A stretch of 20,926 bases of DNA. It comes from Thiobacillus sp. UBA2186. Lineage in GTDB: Bacteria > Pseudomonadota > Gammaproteobacteria > Burkholderiales > Thiobacillaceae. The number at the start of each line of letters is the position of its first letter. The stretch's first letter is position 1. The position numbers and the translations under genes were made by a program. Shown one piece after another: positions 1 through 7,649 of this stretch. Under the pieces are notes generated by a model. That model saw nothing but the letters and a program-made list of their open reading frames with translations. It did not search any database and was not told the DNA's origin. The stretch covers positions 519 through 21,444 of the forward strand of contig DCVO01000094.1 of assembly GCA_002327405.1 (NCBI GenBank), in the 5' to 3' direction.

Positions 1-26
1 CCCTTTGACCGCTCGGGAACCCCACC
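1..26 (-). tRNA. tRNA-Tyr, 5' part only (cut by window edge)
   Basis: The minus strand of the first 26 bases reads as the 5' end of a proteobacterial tyrosine tRNA: acceptor strand GGTGGGG, then TTCCCGAGCGG and the D-loop TCAAAGGG. From memory this matches the E. coli tRNA-Tyr 5' end at all but one position. The anticodon lies outside the window, so the identity rests on the 5' half alone. A strong promoter lies just upstream (41-69), which fits a tRNA gene starting its own transcript. In many betaproteobacteria a tRNA-Tyr-Gly-Thr-tuf cluster follows; that continuation is inference. Confidence 0.8.
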
Positions 27-40
27 GAACGAAACGCGAG

Positions 41-69
41 ATTATGTTGTTTTCAAGGACTTCTGTCAA
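41..69 (-). promoter_or_regulatory. Sigma70 promoter for the tRNA-Tyr transcript
   Basis: Reading the minus strand, a perfect -35 box TTGACA (64-69) is followed by a 17-bp spacer and the -10 box CATAAT (41-46). The predicted start is near position 34-35, giving a leader of roughly 8 nt before the tRNA. The bases after the -10 box (CTCGCG) form a GC-rich discriminator, as is typical of stringently controlled stable-RNA promoters. The promoter starts about 10 bp after the ychF stop codon, with no terminator visible between them. Confidence 0.8.
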
Positions 70-78
70 ACACTAAAG

Positions 79-1170
79 TCAGACATTGAAGAGGAAATTC
101 ATCACATCCCCGTCCTTGACCACGTATTCCTTGCCTTCCGAGCGCATCTTGCCGGCCTCCTTGGCGCCCTGTTCCCCCTTGAAGGCAATGAAATCCTCGT
201 AAGAGATGGTCTGGGCGCGAATAAAACCGCGCTCGAAGTCGGTATGGATGACGCCGGCGGCCTGGGGCGCCGTGTCGCCCTTGTGGATGGTCCAGGCGCG
301 CACTTCCTTGACCCCGGCCGTGAAATAGGTCTGCAAACCCAGCAGGTCGTAGGCAGCGCGAATCAGGCGGTTCAGCCCCGGCTCCTCCCAACCCAGTTCC
401 TTGAGGTATTCCACCCGCTCTTCCGGCGACAATTCCTGCAATTCAGCCTCCAGCGCGGCACAAACCGGCACCACCGGGGAGTTTTCCTTGGCCGCATGGG
501 CTTTGAGCGCATCGAGCATGGGGTTGTCGTGAAATCCGTCCTCGCTGACGTTGGCCACATACAGCGTGGGCTTCACCGTCATCAGGCACAGCGGCTTCAG
601 CAGCGCCATGGCGTCCTCGTCGAGGCCTGCTGCGCGCGCCGGACGGCCTTCGTTCAAGGTGGCCACGACCGGTTTCAGCGCAGCCACCATTTTCTGGGCT
701 TCCTTGTCGCCGGCGCGCGCCGTTTTCTCATAGCGCGCCAGCGCCTTTTCCGCGCTCGCCAGGTCAGCCAGCGCCAGCTCGGTGGCGATGGTTTCCACGT
801 CGGACAGCGGGTCGACTTTGCCGGAAACATGGATCACGTTGTCGTTCTGAAAACAGCGCACCACGTGACAGATGGCGTCGGTTTCGCGGATGTTGGCCAG
901 GAACTGGTTGCCCAGCCCCTCGCCCTTGCTTGCCCCTGCCACCAAGCCGGCGATGTCCACGAATTCCACGATCGCGGGCACCACCCGCTCGGGTTTCACG
1001 ATTTCCGCGAGTTTGGCCATGCGCGGGTCGGGCACTTCGACGATGCCCGTATTGGGCTCGATGGTGCAGAAAGGATAATTTTCCGCCGCGATCCCGGCCT
1101 GGGTCAGGGCGTTGAATAGCGTGGACTTGCCGACGTTGGGCAAGCCGACGATGCCGCATTTCAGACTCAT
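79..1170 (-). CDS. ychF: Redox-regulated ATPase YchF (Obg-like, OLA1 family)
   Basis: A 363-residue protein of normal family length. The P-loop GLPNVGKST lies at residues 9-17, the G3-type DIAGL motif at 72-76, and an NVSE motif near residue 207 in place of the usual NKxD. The latter is the family signature associated with ATP over GTP preference. A C-terminal TGS domain ends in [12 protein letters not shown]. YchF is a cytosolic ribosome-associated P-loop ATPase linked to translation and oxidative-stress responses; its precise role is unsettled. The ATG overlaps the pth stop by 4 bp (ATGA, 1167-1170), so the two are translationally coupled. It is the last gene of this minus-strand run before the tRNA-Tyr promoter. 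Confidence 0.97.
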   Translation of the reverse strand: MSLKCGIVGLPNVGKSTLFNALTQAGIAAENYPFCTIEPNTGIVEVPDPRMAKLAEIVKPERVVPAIVEFVDIAGLVAGASKGEGLGNQFLANIRETDAICHVVRCFQNDNVIHVSGKVDPLSDVETIATELALADLASAEKALARYEKTARAGDKEAQKMVAALKPVVATLNEGRPARAAGLDEDAMALLKPLCLMTVKPTLYVANVSEDGFHDNPMLDALKAHAAKENSPVVPVCAALEAELQELSPEERVEYLKELGWEEPGLNRLIRAAYDLLGLQTYFTAGVKEVRAWTIHKGDTAPQAAGVIHTDFERGFIRAQTISYEDFIAFKGEQGAKEAGKMRSEGKEYVVKDGDVMNFLFNV

Positions 1171-1751
1171 TTTTTTGCCACCGTATGTAGTTTCAGTTGC
1201 GCTGCGGCGAAATTGCCCGTCGCGAGCTCCGGCCAGACAGCGAGCGCCGCGTCGATCGCAGCCAGCATCTGCTCACGCTCGGCAGGCTGGGGCTTGCCCA
1301 GCACGTGTCCGGTCACCGCCTCTTTCGAGCCGGGATGGCCGATGCCGATGCGCAAGCGCCAGTAATTGGACGAACCGAGCTGCGTATGGATGTCCTTCAG
1401 GCCGTTTTGCCCGCCGTGGCTTCCGCCCTGCTTGAGTCTCGCCGTACCTGGGGGCAAATCAAGCTCGTCGTGCGCGACCAGGATGGATTCCGGGGAAATC
1501 TTGTAGAAGCGCGCCAGCGCCGCGACGGATTTCCCCGACAGGTTCATGAAGGTATCCGGGCATAGCAGCCAGACATCGCCCTGCGAAGAAGCCAGCTTTC
1601 CGGCCCGCCCGTGGAACTTGGGCTCGTTGCGCAACGACACGCCCAGCTTGCGCGCGAGCGCTTCCAGCCACCAGAAACCGGCGTTGTGGCGGGTGTCTTC
1701 GTATTGCGCGCCCGGGTTGCCCAGGCCGACGATCAGGCGGAGCGGATGCAT
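1167..1751 (-). CDS. pth: Peptidyl-tRNA hydrolase
   Basis: A 194-residue Pth. It recycles peptidyl-tRNA released from stalled ribosomes by cleaving the ester bond, in the cytosol. The N-terminus LIVGLGNPG and TRHNAGF contain the catalytic His (H22). The substrate-gripping Asn lies in TFMNLSG (N70), catalytic Asp in VAHDELDLP (D95), and the second Asn in SHGGQNGL (N116). The ATG at 1751 is fixed by alignment of the conserved N-terminus. Its Shine-Dalgarno is poor (GAG only 2-3 nt from the ATG). A terminator-like hairpin lies only about 10 bp upstream, so expression probably depends on read-through from rplY. It overlaps ychF by 4 bp. Confidence 0.97.
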   Translation of the reverse strand: MHPLRLIVGLGNPGAQYEDTRHNAGFWWLEALARKLGVSLRNEPKFHGRAGKLASSQGDVWLLCPDTFMNLSGKSVAALARFYKISPESILVAHDELDLPPGTARLKQGGSHGGQNGLKDIHTQLGSSNYWRLRIGIGHPGSKEAVTGHVLGKPQPAEREQMLAAIDAALAVWPELATGNFAAAQLKLHTVAKK

Positions 1752-1759
1752 GGCTCAAA

Positions 1760-1799
1760 TAAAAATGCCCACGCCGCGAAAAAAATCGCGGGTGGGCAT
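1760..1799 (-). terminator. Rho-independent terminator/attenuator between rplY and pth
   Basis: On the minus strand, arm 1799-1786 (ATGCCCACCCGCGA) pairs with arm 1779-1765, with a single bulged G at 1773. This gives about 14 base pairs around an A/T loop. The stem is followed by TTTTATTT. It begins 16 bp after the rplY stop and ends about 10 bp before the pth start codon. It could terminate most rplY transcripts or act as an attenuator controlling pth-ychF. Confidence 0.8.
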
Positions 1800-1815
1800 G
1801 GCGTCAATTGCCGTC

Positions 1816-2439
1816 TCAGGCCGCCGGCGCTTCAGGCGCAGCGGTTTCCCCCTCGGCAGCAGCGGCGGCGCCTTTGGGCGGGGCGATGCCGACCACGGCG
1901 GGATTTTCCGCCTTGAGGTGCGCGACCGGCTCGACGCCCGCAGGCAGCTTGAGGTCATTGATGTGGATGGAATGGCCGCTTTCCAGGTTGGCCAGGTCCA
2001 CTTCGATGAACTCGGGCAGGTTGCCGGGCAGGCAGGCCACGTCGACCTCGGTCATGACGTGGTTGACCAGGCCGTGCGCCAGTTTCACGCCGGGGGCGAT
2101 ATCTTCGTTGACGAAGTGCAGCGGCACCTTGACGTGGATCCTGTGATCGGCGTCGATGCGCTGAAAGTCCACGTGCAGGATCAGCGGCTTGTAGGCGTGC
2201 ATCTGCACGTCGCGCAACAGCGCCATTTCGGTCAGATCACCGACTTTCAGGTTCAGCACGGAGGAGTGGAAAGCTTCCTTGCGCAGCGCGTGGTACAGCG
2301 CGTTGTGGTCCAGCTGGATGGCCAGCGGTTCCTTGTTGCCACCATACACGATACCCGGCACAAAGCCGGCGTGACGCAGGCGGCGGCTCGCACCCGTGCC
2401 CTGCACGTCACGCTTCTGGGCGATAACTTCGATTTGCAT
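1816..2439 (-). CDS. rplY: 50S ribosomal protein L25, long form with Ctc domain
   Basis: A 207-residue protein. The N-terminal L25 domain (5S rRNA binding) occupies about residues 1-95, including the [10 protein letters not shown] segment typical of the family. A C-terminal TL5/CTC beta domain follows, then a low-complexity Ala/Glu/Pro tail (about residues 184-207). It is a ribosome component at the 5S rRNA. The start is supported by a GGAG box at 2447-2450, 7 nt from the ATG. It follows prs in the same direction, with a 93-bp gap that contains two potentially competing hairpins. The prs-rplY-pth-ychF order is common in betaproteobacteria. Assignment to the L25/Ctc family is certain; the stress role of the Ctc part is by analogy. 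Confidence 0.96.
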   Translation of the reverse strand: MQIEVIAQKRDVQGTGASRRLRHAGFVPGIVYGGNKEPLAIQLDHNALYHALRKEAFHSSVLNLKVGDLTEMALLRDVQMHAYKPLILHVDFQRIDADHRIHVKVPLHFVNEDIAPGVKLAHGLVNHVMTEVDVACLPGNLPEFIEVDLANLESGHSIHINDLKLPAGVEPVAHLKAENPAVVGIAPPKGAAAAAEGETAAPEAPAA

Positions 2440-2471
2440 TTTCTTGCTCCAATTTACTCCCGCGACCAGGA

Positions 2472-2518
2472 GCCGAAAGCACTAATTTAACGACAACAGC
2501 GCCGCTTTCGGCCGGCGC
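2472..2518 (-). promoter_or_regulatory. rplY leader with two competing stem-loops
   Basis: In the prs-rplY gap, the minus strand can form a compact hairpin GCGCCG...CGGCGC (2518-2499). The loop and 3' part of that hairpin (GCCGAAAGC, 2512-2504) are perfectly complementary to GCTTTCGGC farther down (2480-2472). The two pairings exclude each other, or form a pseudoknot if the loop alone is used. No long T-run follows, so a simple terminator is not supported. A regulatory role is inference. Confidence 0.4.
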
Positions 2519-2532
2519 CATTACCTTCAAAC

Positions 2533-3483
2533 TCACTCGATGAAGAGCGAGCTCACTGAATCCTCGTTGCTGATGCGGCGGATGGTTTCCGCCATCAGCC
2601 CGGCAATCGACAGTTGCCGGATCTTGCCGCATGCCCGGGCGTCGTCCCTGAGCGGGATGGTATCGGTGACCACCAGCTCGTCCAGGGCGGAGTCGGTGAT
2701 GCGCGCAACCGCCTGCCCCGACAGCACCGGGTGGGTGCAGTAGGCCATGACCTTGGCCGCCCCGCCCTCTTTCAGCGCATGCGCGGCTTCACACAGGGTG
2801 CCGGCAGTATCGACCATGTCATCCATGATGATGCAACTGCGGCCCTTGATGTCGCCGATGATGTTCATCACCTTGGCTTCGTTCGGCTTGGGGCGGCGCT
2901 TGTCGATAATGGCCAGTTCGCATTCCAGTCGCTTGGCGATCGCACGGGCGCGCACCACGCCGCCGACATCGGGAGACACGACGATGAGATCGGGATAATC
3001 GTGTTTCCAGATGTCCCCCAGCAGTATCGGGCTGGAGTAGATGTTGTCCACCGGGATGTCGAAAAAGCCCTGTATCTGGTCGGAATGCAGGTCCATGGTC
3101 AGCACGCGGTCGACGCCCGCGCTTTGCAGCATGTTGGCCACGACTTTCGCCGTAATGGCCACGCGCGCCGAACGCGTGCGGCGATCCTGCCGCGCATAGC
3201 CGTAATACGGGATCGCGGCGGTGATGCGGCCCGCCGAAGCGCGGCGCAGGGCATCGGCCATGACCATGACTTCCATCAGGTTGTCATTGGTCGGATTGCA
3301 GGTGGACTGCAGGATGAACACGTCCTTGCCGCGCACGTTTTCCAGGATCTCGACCGCGACCTCGCCGTCGGAGAAGCGCCCCACATTGGCGCGCCCCAGG
3401 CGAATGTTCATGTGGCGCGCCACGTCCTCCGCAAGACGCGGATTGGCATTGCCGGTAAACACCATCAGACTGTCGAACGGCAC
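2533..3483 (-). CDS. prs: Ribose-phosphate pyrophosphokinase (PRPP synthase)
   Basis: Makes PRPP from ribose 5-phosphate and ATP for purine, pyrimidine, histidine, tryptophan and NAD synthesis; cytosolic. From the start used here it has 316 residues, the normal length. Landmarks are [15 protein letters not shown] at the N-terminus, the [11 protein letters not shown] signature (about 131-141), [13 protein letters not shown], and the PRPP-binding loop [12 protein letters not shown] (about 218-229). The preferred start is GTG at 3483, giving PFDSLMVF as in relatives. GGGG lies about 6 nt upstream. An in-frame TTG at 3501 would add 6 residues but sits inside the T-run of the upstream terminator. 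No separate promoter is visible, so expression may rely on read-through past the tRNA-Gln terminator. Confidence 0.96.
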   Translation of the reverse strand: MPFDSLMVFTGNANPRLAEDVARHMNIRLGRANVGRFSDGEVAVEILENVRGKDVFILQSTCNPTNDNLMEVMVMADALRRASAGRITAAIPYYGYARQDRRTRSARVAITAKVVANMLQSAGVDRVLTMDLHSDQIQGFFDIPVDNIYSSPILLGDIWKHDYPDLIVVSPDVGGVVRARAIAKRLECELAIIDKRRPKPNEAKVMNIIGDIKGRSCIIMDDMVDTAGTLCEAAHALKEGGAAKVMAYCTHPVLSGQAVARITDSALDELVVTDTIPLRDDARACGKIRQLSIAGLMAETIRRISNEDSVSSLFIE

Positions 3484-3499
3484 GGCGCACCCCGAAAGC

Positions 3500-3541
3500 A
3501 AAAAAACGAAATAGCCGCAGCAGGTACCCCGCGCGGCTATT
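3500..3541 (-). terminator. Rho-independent terminator after tRNA-Gln
   Basis: On the minus strand a perfect 9-bp stem AATAGCCGC / GCGGCTATT (3541-3533 with 3518-3510) encloses a 14-nt loop. It is followed by TCG and a run of seven T (3506-3500). It starts 12 bp after the tRNA CCA end. It ends about 16 bp before the chosen prs start, so it lies in the prs leader. Confidence 0.8.
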
Positions 3542-3553
3542 CCTGGCGATTAA

Positions 3554-3628
3554 TGGCAGGGGAGGCAGGGATCGAACCTGCGAATGTCGGAATCAAAATC
3601 CGATGCCTTACCACTTGGCGACTCCCCT
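3554..3628 (-). tRNA. tRNA-Gln (anticodon TTG)
   Basis: 75 nt including an encoded CCA. The acceptor stem AGGGGAG / CTCCCCT has 7 perfect pairs with discriminator G. The D arm is GCC...GGC, the anticodon stem TCGGA / TCCGA, and the anticodon loop TTTTGAT gives anticodon TTG (complement of 3594-3596). The T arm is GCAGG-TTCGATC-CCTGC. Its 5' end is only 4 nt from the ispE stop codon, so it is very likely cut out of an ispE transcript by RNase P. tRNA-Gln between ispE and prs is a familiar betaproteobacterial arrangement. Confidence 0.96.
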
Positions 3629-3632
3629 GCAG

Positions 3633-4475
3633 TCAGTCCGCAAAGCTGTACAGCGGATGCCGATCCAGCCCGCAGGCAACAAAACCCTGCATATCCCGAG
3701 GCAGTTCCCTCAATATCGAGCGCGCGCCGGCTTCGTCTTCGACAGCCAGAAAAACGCACGCCCCGGAACCCGTCATGCGCGCATCGCCAAAGCTGCCAAG
3801 CCAGTCCAGATAGCGCGCCACCCCAGGATATTTCTCTTCCACCACCGGCTGCAAATCATTGCGACAGGCACCGGAAAGAAAGTCCGCTATTTTGATGGGA
3901 GGCGTGTTCCGTGTCAATTCCGGCGCAGCAAAAACTCCTGCCGTCGCCACCGAAACCGGGGGGGTCAGTACCACATACCAGGCCGGCGGCAGGGAAATCG
4001 GCACCAGTTTTTCCCCCACCCCCTCGGCAAAGGCCGATTGGCCGAACACGAAAACCGGCACGTCCGCGCCCAGTTGCAGCGCGAGTGCCTGCAGGCGCTG
4101 CCTGGGCAAGCCGAGATTCCACAGGCGGTTCAGCGCAAGCAGCACCGTGGCCGCATCGGACGACCCGCCGCCCAACCCGCCGCCCATGGGCAGCCGTTTC
4201 TCCAGGCGGATGTCCGCCCCCAGGGGACAGGCCGTCGCTTCTTGCAATAGCCTGGCCGCGCGCACCGTCAAATCCTGTTTTTCGGGAACGCCGGGAATAT
4301 CCTCCAGCCGCCGGATTAGCCCGTCCTGACGCACGCCCAGCCAGACCGTGTCGCCATAATCGACGAAGCGGAACACGGACTGCAGCAGGTGGTAGCCGTC
4401 CGCTCGGCGGCCGGTCACGTGCAGGAACAGGTTGAGCTTGGCGGGAGCGGGGAAAGGCTTCAGTTCGTCCGCCAT
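3633..4475 (-). CDS. ispE: 4-diphosphocytidyl-2-C-methyl-D-erythritol kinase
   Basis: ATP-dependent kinase of the MEP isoprenoid pathway that phosphorylates CDP-methylerythritol; cytosolic. The 280-residue GHMP-family protein has the expected length. PAPAKLNLFLHV (residues 9-20) contains the active-site Lys K13. The ATP-binding glycine-rich loop PMGGGLGGGSSDAA lies at 96-109. LGADVPVFVFG carries the catalytic Asp (D138). A C-terminal MTGSGACVF glycine motif is also present. It overlaps the 3' end of lolB by 16 bp, so the pair is co-translated. It is followed after 4 nt by tRNA-Gln. Confidence 0.97.
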   Translation of the reverse strand: MADELKPFPAPAKLNLFLHVTGRRADGYHLLQSVFRFVDYGDTVWLGVRQDGLIRRLEDIPGVPEKQDLTVRAARLLQEATACPLGADIRLEKRLPMGGGLGGGSSDAATVLLALNRLWNLGLPRQRLQALALQLGADVPVFVFGQSAFAEGVGEKLVPISLPPAWYVVLTPPVSVATAGVFAAPELTRNTPPIKIADFLSGACRNDLQPVVEEKYPGVARYLDWLGSFGDARMTGSGACVFLAVEDEAGARSILRELPRDMQGFVACGLDRHPLYSFAD

Positions 4476-5017
4476 TCGTCTATCACCAGCCTGATTTCGA
4501 GACCTTCCCGCGCCACTTGCATTTTCCTGGGGCGGTTTTCGTGAAATTGCAGATAGTCGATCCTCCAGCCGTCCTGCGCAATCTGTTCCACGCTGCCGTC
4601 GGCACTGCGCCTTACTTTGCTCGCGCGCGCCGGATCGGGCCGGGCCTGAATCCAGTAACGCAGCCCGGCCAGCGGCAATCGGAACCCCAGTTCGGACTGC
4701 GTCAGCATTTCCACGTTTTCCGCCACAACCGCCGGTTCGCCCGGCCGCGTCAGCGTGACGCCCGCCTCATTGCGGCTTATGCTGGCCATGCCTTGCCCGA
4801 GGGGGGAAGACAGCAACACTTCATCGCTTGCCGCATCCGCCCGCCAGTCGAGCTGTCCGGACAGGGATTCTTCTCCGTACTGCACGGATACCCTGCCCTG
4901 CAGGGTAAAGACTTGCAATATTTCGATTGCCGGCGGGCCGGCAGGCGGCACACTCGCGCAGCCGTACAAGGCCAGCGGAACCAGCACCAGCAGGCGCTGC
5001 GCCCAGCAAGACGCCAT
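4460..5017 (-). CDS. lolB: Outer-membrane lipoprotein receptor LolB
   Basis: Receives lipoproteins from LolA and inserts them into the inner leaflet of the outer membrane. The chosen ATG at 5017 gives 185 residues with an immediate signal peptide and lipobox LYGC (lipidated C20). An in-frame start at 5074 would add 19 residues before the signal peptide and overlap the methyltransferase gene, so it is less likely. The body shows the LolB pattern: a GRVSVQYGEESLSGQLDW strand pair, a SSPLGQ segment and a WRIDY motif near the C-terminus. It overlaps ispE by 16 bp; lolB-ispE pairing is standard in betaproteobacteria. Confidence 0.93.
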   Translation of the reverse strand: MASCWAQRLLVLVPLALYGCASVPPAGPPAIEILQVFTLQGRVSVQYGEESLSGQLDWRADAASDEVLLSSPLGQGMASISRNEAGVTLTRPGEPAVVAENVEMLTQSELGFRLPLAGLRYWIQARPDPARASKVRRSADGSVEQIAQDGWRIDYLQFHENRPRKMQVAREGLEIRLVIDEWRTN

Positions 5018-5031
5018 CCGCGGAAGCCGCC

Positions 5032-5871
5032 TCAAGCCGTTTCTCCCCAGACCGAATAAATCGGATCCGACCACTGCATCTGGCCGGCGTACTTGTCGTC
5101 CGCCGGCCTGGGCAGGCCGGTGAGGGAAAACGTGTTCAGATTGCCGAAGCGGCCGTCCCTGAGGAAATATTCCAGCACCAGACCCATGCGCTCGAAGGGA
5201 TGCAGATCCGTCCAGATGCGGATTGTCTTGGGCGGAAACCAGCGATTCGAGAAAGTGACGATGAATTTCCCGCCCCGCTTGAGCACCCGCGCCACTTCGC
5301 GGAACACCTCGAACGGCCGCACCAGGTATTCGACGGAAACGGTGCAGACCACCGCGTCGAAATCGGCATCGGGAAAAGGCAGTTTGGGTTCGCGGTTGAG
5401 GTCGTGCACCACGCGCTGGCCGAGCGTCTCGTTCGCAGCCAGCTCGCCGGCATTCATGCCCAGGCCCGCGACCGCAGACAATTCCAGGGCCGGATCGAGA
5501 TGGGAGTTCGTCGCCGCCATGATATCCAGCACGCGCGCGCCTTTGGGTATGAGCCGCGCGTAATGGTGCCTGACCCCTTTCACGTCGCGCGTGCTGCTTT
5601 CGGGCACCAGTACGCCCGGTGCGAGTTTCAGGCCGCCCGTTTGCCCCAAGGGCTTGTCCAGCAACAGGGATTCAATCTCCGGCGGCATCCAGTCGCGCCA
5701 CAGATTGAGATTGAAGGCGGCGTACACGTCGGTATGCGCGGCCTCCGCCGAGCGCCAGGACAGGGCCAGCTCGACATCGGCAAACGCATTGCGCCGCGTA
5801 CGCTGCAGTCTGGCCGTCCCGGCCGCTGTCTCGGTGTCGCCCGGGACGATAAAAGCGCCATCAGGCCACAT
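5032..5871 (-). CDS. Class I SAM-dependent methyltransferase, substrate unknown
   Basis: 279 residues, no signal peptide, presumably cytosolic. The C-terminal two thirds is a Rossmann methyltransferase (Methyltransf_11-like). Motif I is VLDIMAATNSHLDP (114-127), the motif IV region is FDAVVCTVSVEYL (171-183), and VARVLKRGGKF lies at 193-203. The segment FSNRWFPPKTIRIW...FERMGLVLEYF (207-236) and the C-terminal PRPADDKYAGQMQWSDPIYSVWG look like a distinct conserved subfamily. Motif I lacks the usual GxGxG and has M-A-A-T instead; I recall related proteins with SSW-type residues here. The gene sits 6 bp after the TPR lipoprotein stop and just before lolB. The start is the first in-frame ATG, with no clear Shine-Dalgarno. 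The substrate cannot be told from sequence. Confidence 0.82.
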   Translation of the reverse strand: MWPDGAFIVPGDTETAAGTARLQRTRRNAFADVELALSWRSAEAAHTDVYAAFNLNLWRDWMPPEIESLLLDKPLGQTGGLKLAPGVLVPESSTRDVKGVRHHYARLIPKGARVLDIMAATNSHLDPALELSAVAGLGMNAGELAANETLGQRVVHDLNREPKLPFPDADFDAVVCTVSVEYLVRPFEVFREVARVLKRGGKFIVTFSNRWFPPKTIRIWTDLHPFERMGLVLEYFLRDGRFGNLNTFSLTGLPRPADDKYAGQMQWSDPIYSVWGETA

Positions 5872-5877
5872 GGTCGG

Positions 5878-7617
5878 TCAGCGCTTGAACTTCTTCAGGA
5901 TTTCGATCAGGGCCTCGTTTTTCGGGTGGCTTTGCAGCGAGCCCTGCCAGAGGCGGGAGGCTTCCTCGCGGCTGCCCTTCATCCACAGCACCTCACCCAG
6001 ATGGGCGGCGATTTCCGGGTCCTGGCGCAAGCGCCAGGCACGCTCCAGAAACTCCCGGGCCTTGTCGAGATTCCCCCTGCGGTAATGCAGCCAGCCCATG
6101 CTGTCCAGAATGAAGGGGTCCTCGGGCGCCAGCGCGATTGCCTTGTCGAGCAGTTCGCTTGCCTCGACCAGGCGGTCGGTCTTCTCGATCAGGGTATATC
6201 CGAGCGCATTGTAGGCATGCGCGTAATCCGGCTTCAGCTTGATGACCTTGCGCAAATCCTCTTCCAGCACATCCAGCCTGTTCAGTTTTTCCGCCGCCAT
6301 GGCACGGTCATAGAGCAGATCGACATGGTCCGGCCGTTCCTTTACCGCCGCGTCAAGCAGCCCAAAGACGGCCGCGTGATCCTTGGCCTCGCGCAACAGG
6401 TCCGCTTCGGCCTGGATGAGCTGGACCTTCTGCACATCGTTGGACGGCTCGATCGCATTGAGTACGGCGCGAGCTTCCTCAAGCTTGCCCTGGCGCACCA
6501 GCATCGTCGCCAGGCGTGTGCGCGAACCGACCAGGTACTCGCCATTGGTGATCGACAGGTAGCGGTTTGCGGCCAAATCGTAATCCTTGCGCTCTTCGGC
6601 AACCTGTCCCAGGTAGTAGCGCACCACACCGCCGTCTTCCTGGCCAAGTTCCAGCGTGCGGCCCAGGAAGGTTTCCGCATCGTCGAACCTGCCCATCTGC
6701 AAAGACAACAGGCCTGCCGCCATGGCGATCTCTGCGCTGTTCGGCAACTCGGTCGCAAGCTGGGCAAACTGCCTGTGCGCATCGTCGAACTGGTTGGCTC
6801 CGACCAGCATGCGGGCATAAGTCAGACGCACATCCTGGGCCTGCGGGTGCTTGCCGAGAAAATCCTTCAAAAATTCCAGCGCGTCGGCACGAGAGGACTT
6901 CGCTATCAACTGCGTGCGCAGCAGCGCTGCCGGTTCCCAACCGGGCTTCAGATCGTCCGCCTGCTTGAGCGCTTCGGTCGCGTCATCCGCAAACCCGGCC
7001 TGCAGCGCAGCATGCGCCAGGGCGTAACGCGCTTCGGCGAGATGCGGATACTTTTGCGCGAGCGCTTTTACGACCTTGTACGCCGCCGCCGTATCGCGAG
7101 TCTTGGAAAACAGGGCGGGCAGCTGCATGAAACCGGAATCGAGGTCCGCGCCATTGAGCATTTTTTCCAGATGGGGCGCGGCTTCCTCAATCTGCCCCTG
7201 GGAAATCAGCATGACGACCAGGGTTTGCAATGCGCGGCCGGAATCAGGCTCCAGATCGATCCAAAGCCGGCTCAACTCCAGCGCGGCTTCCTGGTCGCGG
7301 CTGTAGAGGGCGATTTCCGTAGCCCGCCTCACCACGCGCGGATCGCGGGTCTTGCGCGCAAGGTCGAGATAGCCTTCCTTGGCCAGACTCAGCATGCCGC
7401 GCTGGCCGGCAATTTCCGAAACCAGAAACTGGAACAGCAGATCGTCCGTCAGCGGTACGGCAGGCAGGCTGGCTTCGGCATCCGCCTCGGTTGTCTTGGC
7501 GTGGCTGTCGGCAGGCGGGGCGGACTCGCGCTTTTCCGGTGCAGCGACAGCCTGCTGTTGGGCGCAGCCGGACATGATCAGTCCGCACATGAGAAGCAAT
7601 AGGGTCAGGCGGGGCAT
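5878..7617 (-). CDS. Tetratricopeptide-repeat lipoprotein
   Basis: 579 residues. The N-terminus is a lipoprotein signal peptide ending in IMSGC (lipidated Cys 18), so the protein should be anchored to a membrane facing the periplasm. A Pro/Ala-rich linker follows. The rest is alpha-helical TPR repeats, with consensus features such as AYNALGYTLIEKTDRLVEASELLDKAIALAPEDP-like units near the C-terminus. A TPR lipoprotein directly upstream of lolB is usual in betaproteobacteria, although here a methyltransferase gene intervenes. Its function is not established; TPR proteins act as scaffolds. A GGA lies about 6-8 nt upstream of the ATG. Confidence 0.9.
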   Translation of the reverse strand: MPRLTLLLLMCGLIMSGCAQQQAVAAPEKRESAPPADSHAKTTEADAEASLPAVPLTDDLLFQFLVSEIAGQRGMLSLAKEGYLDLARKTRDPRVVRRATEIALYSRDQEAALELSRLWIDLEPDSGRALQTLVVMLISQGQIEEAAPHLEKMLNGADLDSGFMQLPALFSKTRDTAAAYKVVKALAQKYPHLAEARYALAHAALQAGFADDATEALKQADDLKPGWEPAALLRTQLIAKSSRADALEFLKDFLGKHPQAQDVRLTYARMLVGANQFDDAHRQFAQLATELPNSAEIAMAAGLLSLQMGRFDDAETFLGRTLELGQEDGGVVRYYLGQVAEERKDYDLAANRYLSITNGEYLVGSRTRLATMLVRQGKLEEARAVLNAIEPSNDVQKVQLIQAEADLLREAKDHAAVFGLLDAAVKERPDHVDLLYDRAMAAEKLNRLDVLEEDLRKVIKLKPDYAHAYNALGYTLIEKTDRLVEASELLDKAIALAPEDPFILDSMGWLHYRRGNLDKAREFLERAWRLRQDPEIAAHLGEVLWMKGSREEASRLWQGSLQSHPKNEALIEILKKFKR

Positions 7618-7649
7618 GGCAATTCCATCGAACTAACTCGTCATTGGAA

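Noticed and set aside
2614..3813. Plus-strand 399-codon reading
   Set aside because: Runs antisense through prs, the terminator, tRNA-Gln and part of ispE; all of these are secure features on the other strand.
4927..7602. Plus-strand 891-codon reading
   Set aside because: Antisense to the methyltransferase and TPR lipoprotein genes, which have clear homology, signals and motifs. It shows no recognisable domain; long antisense frames are expected in GC-rich DNA.
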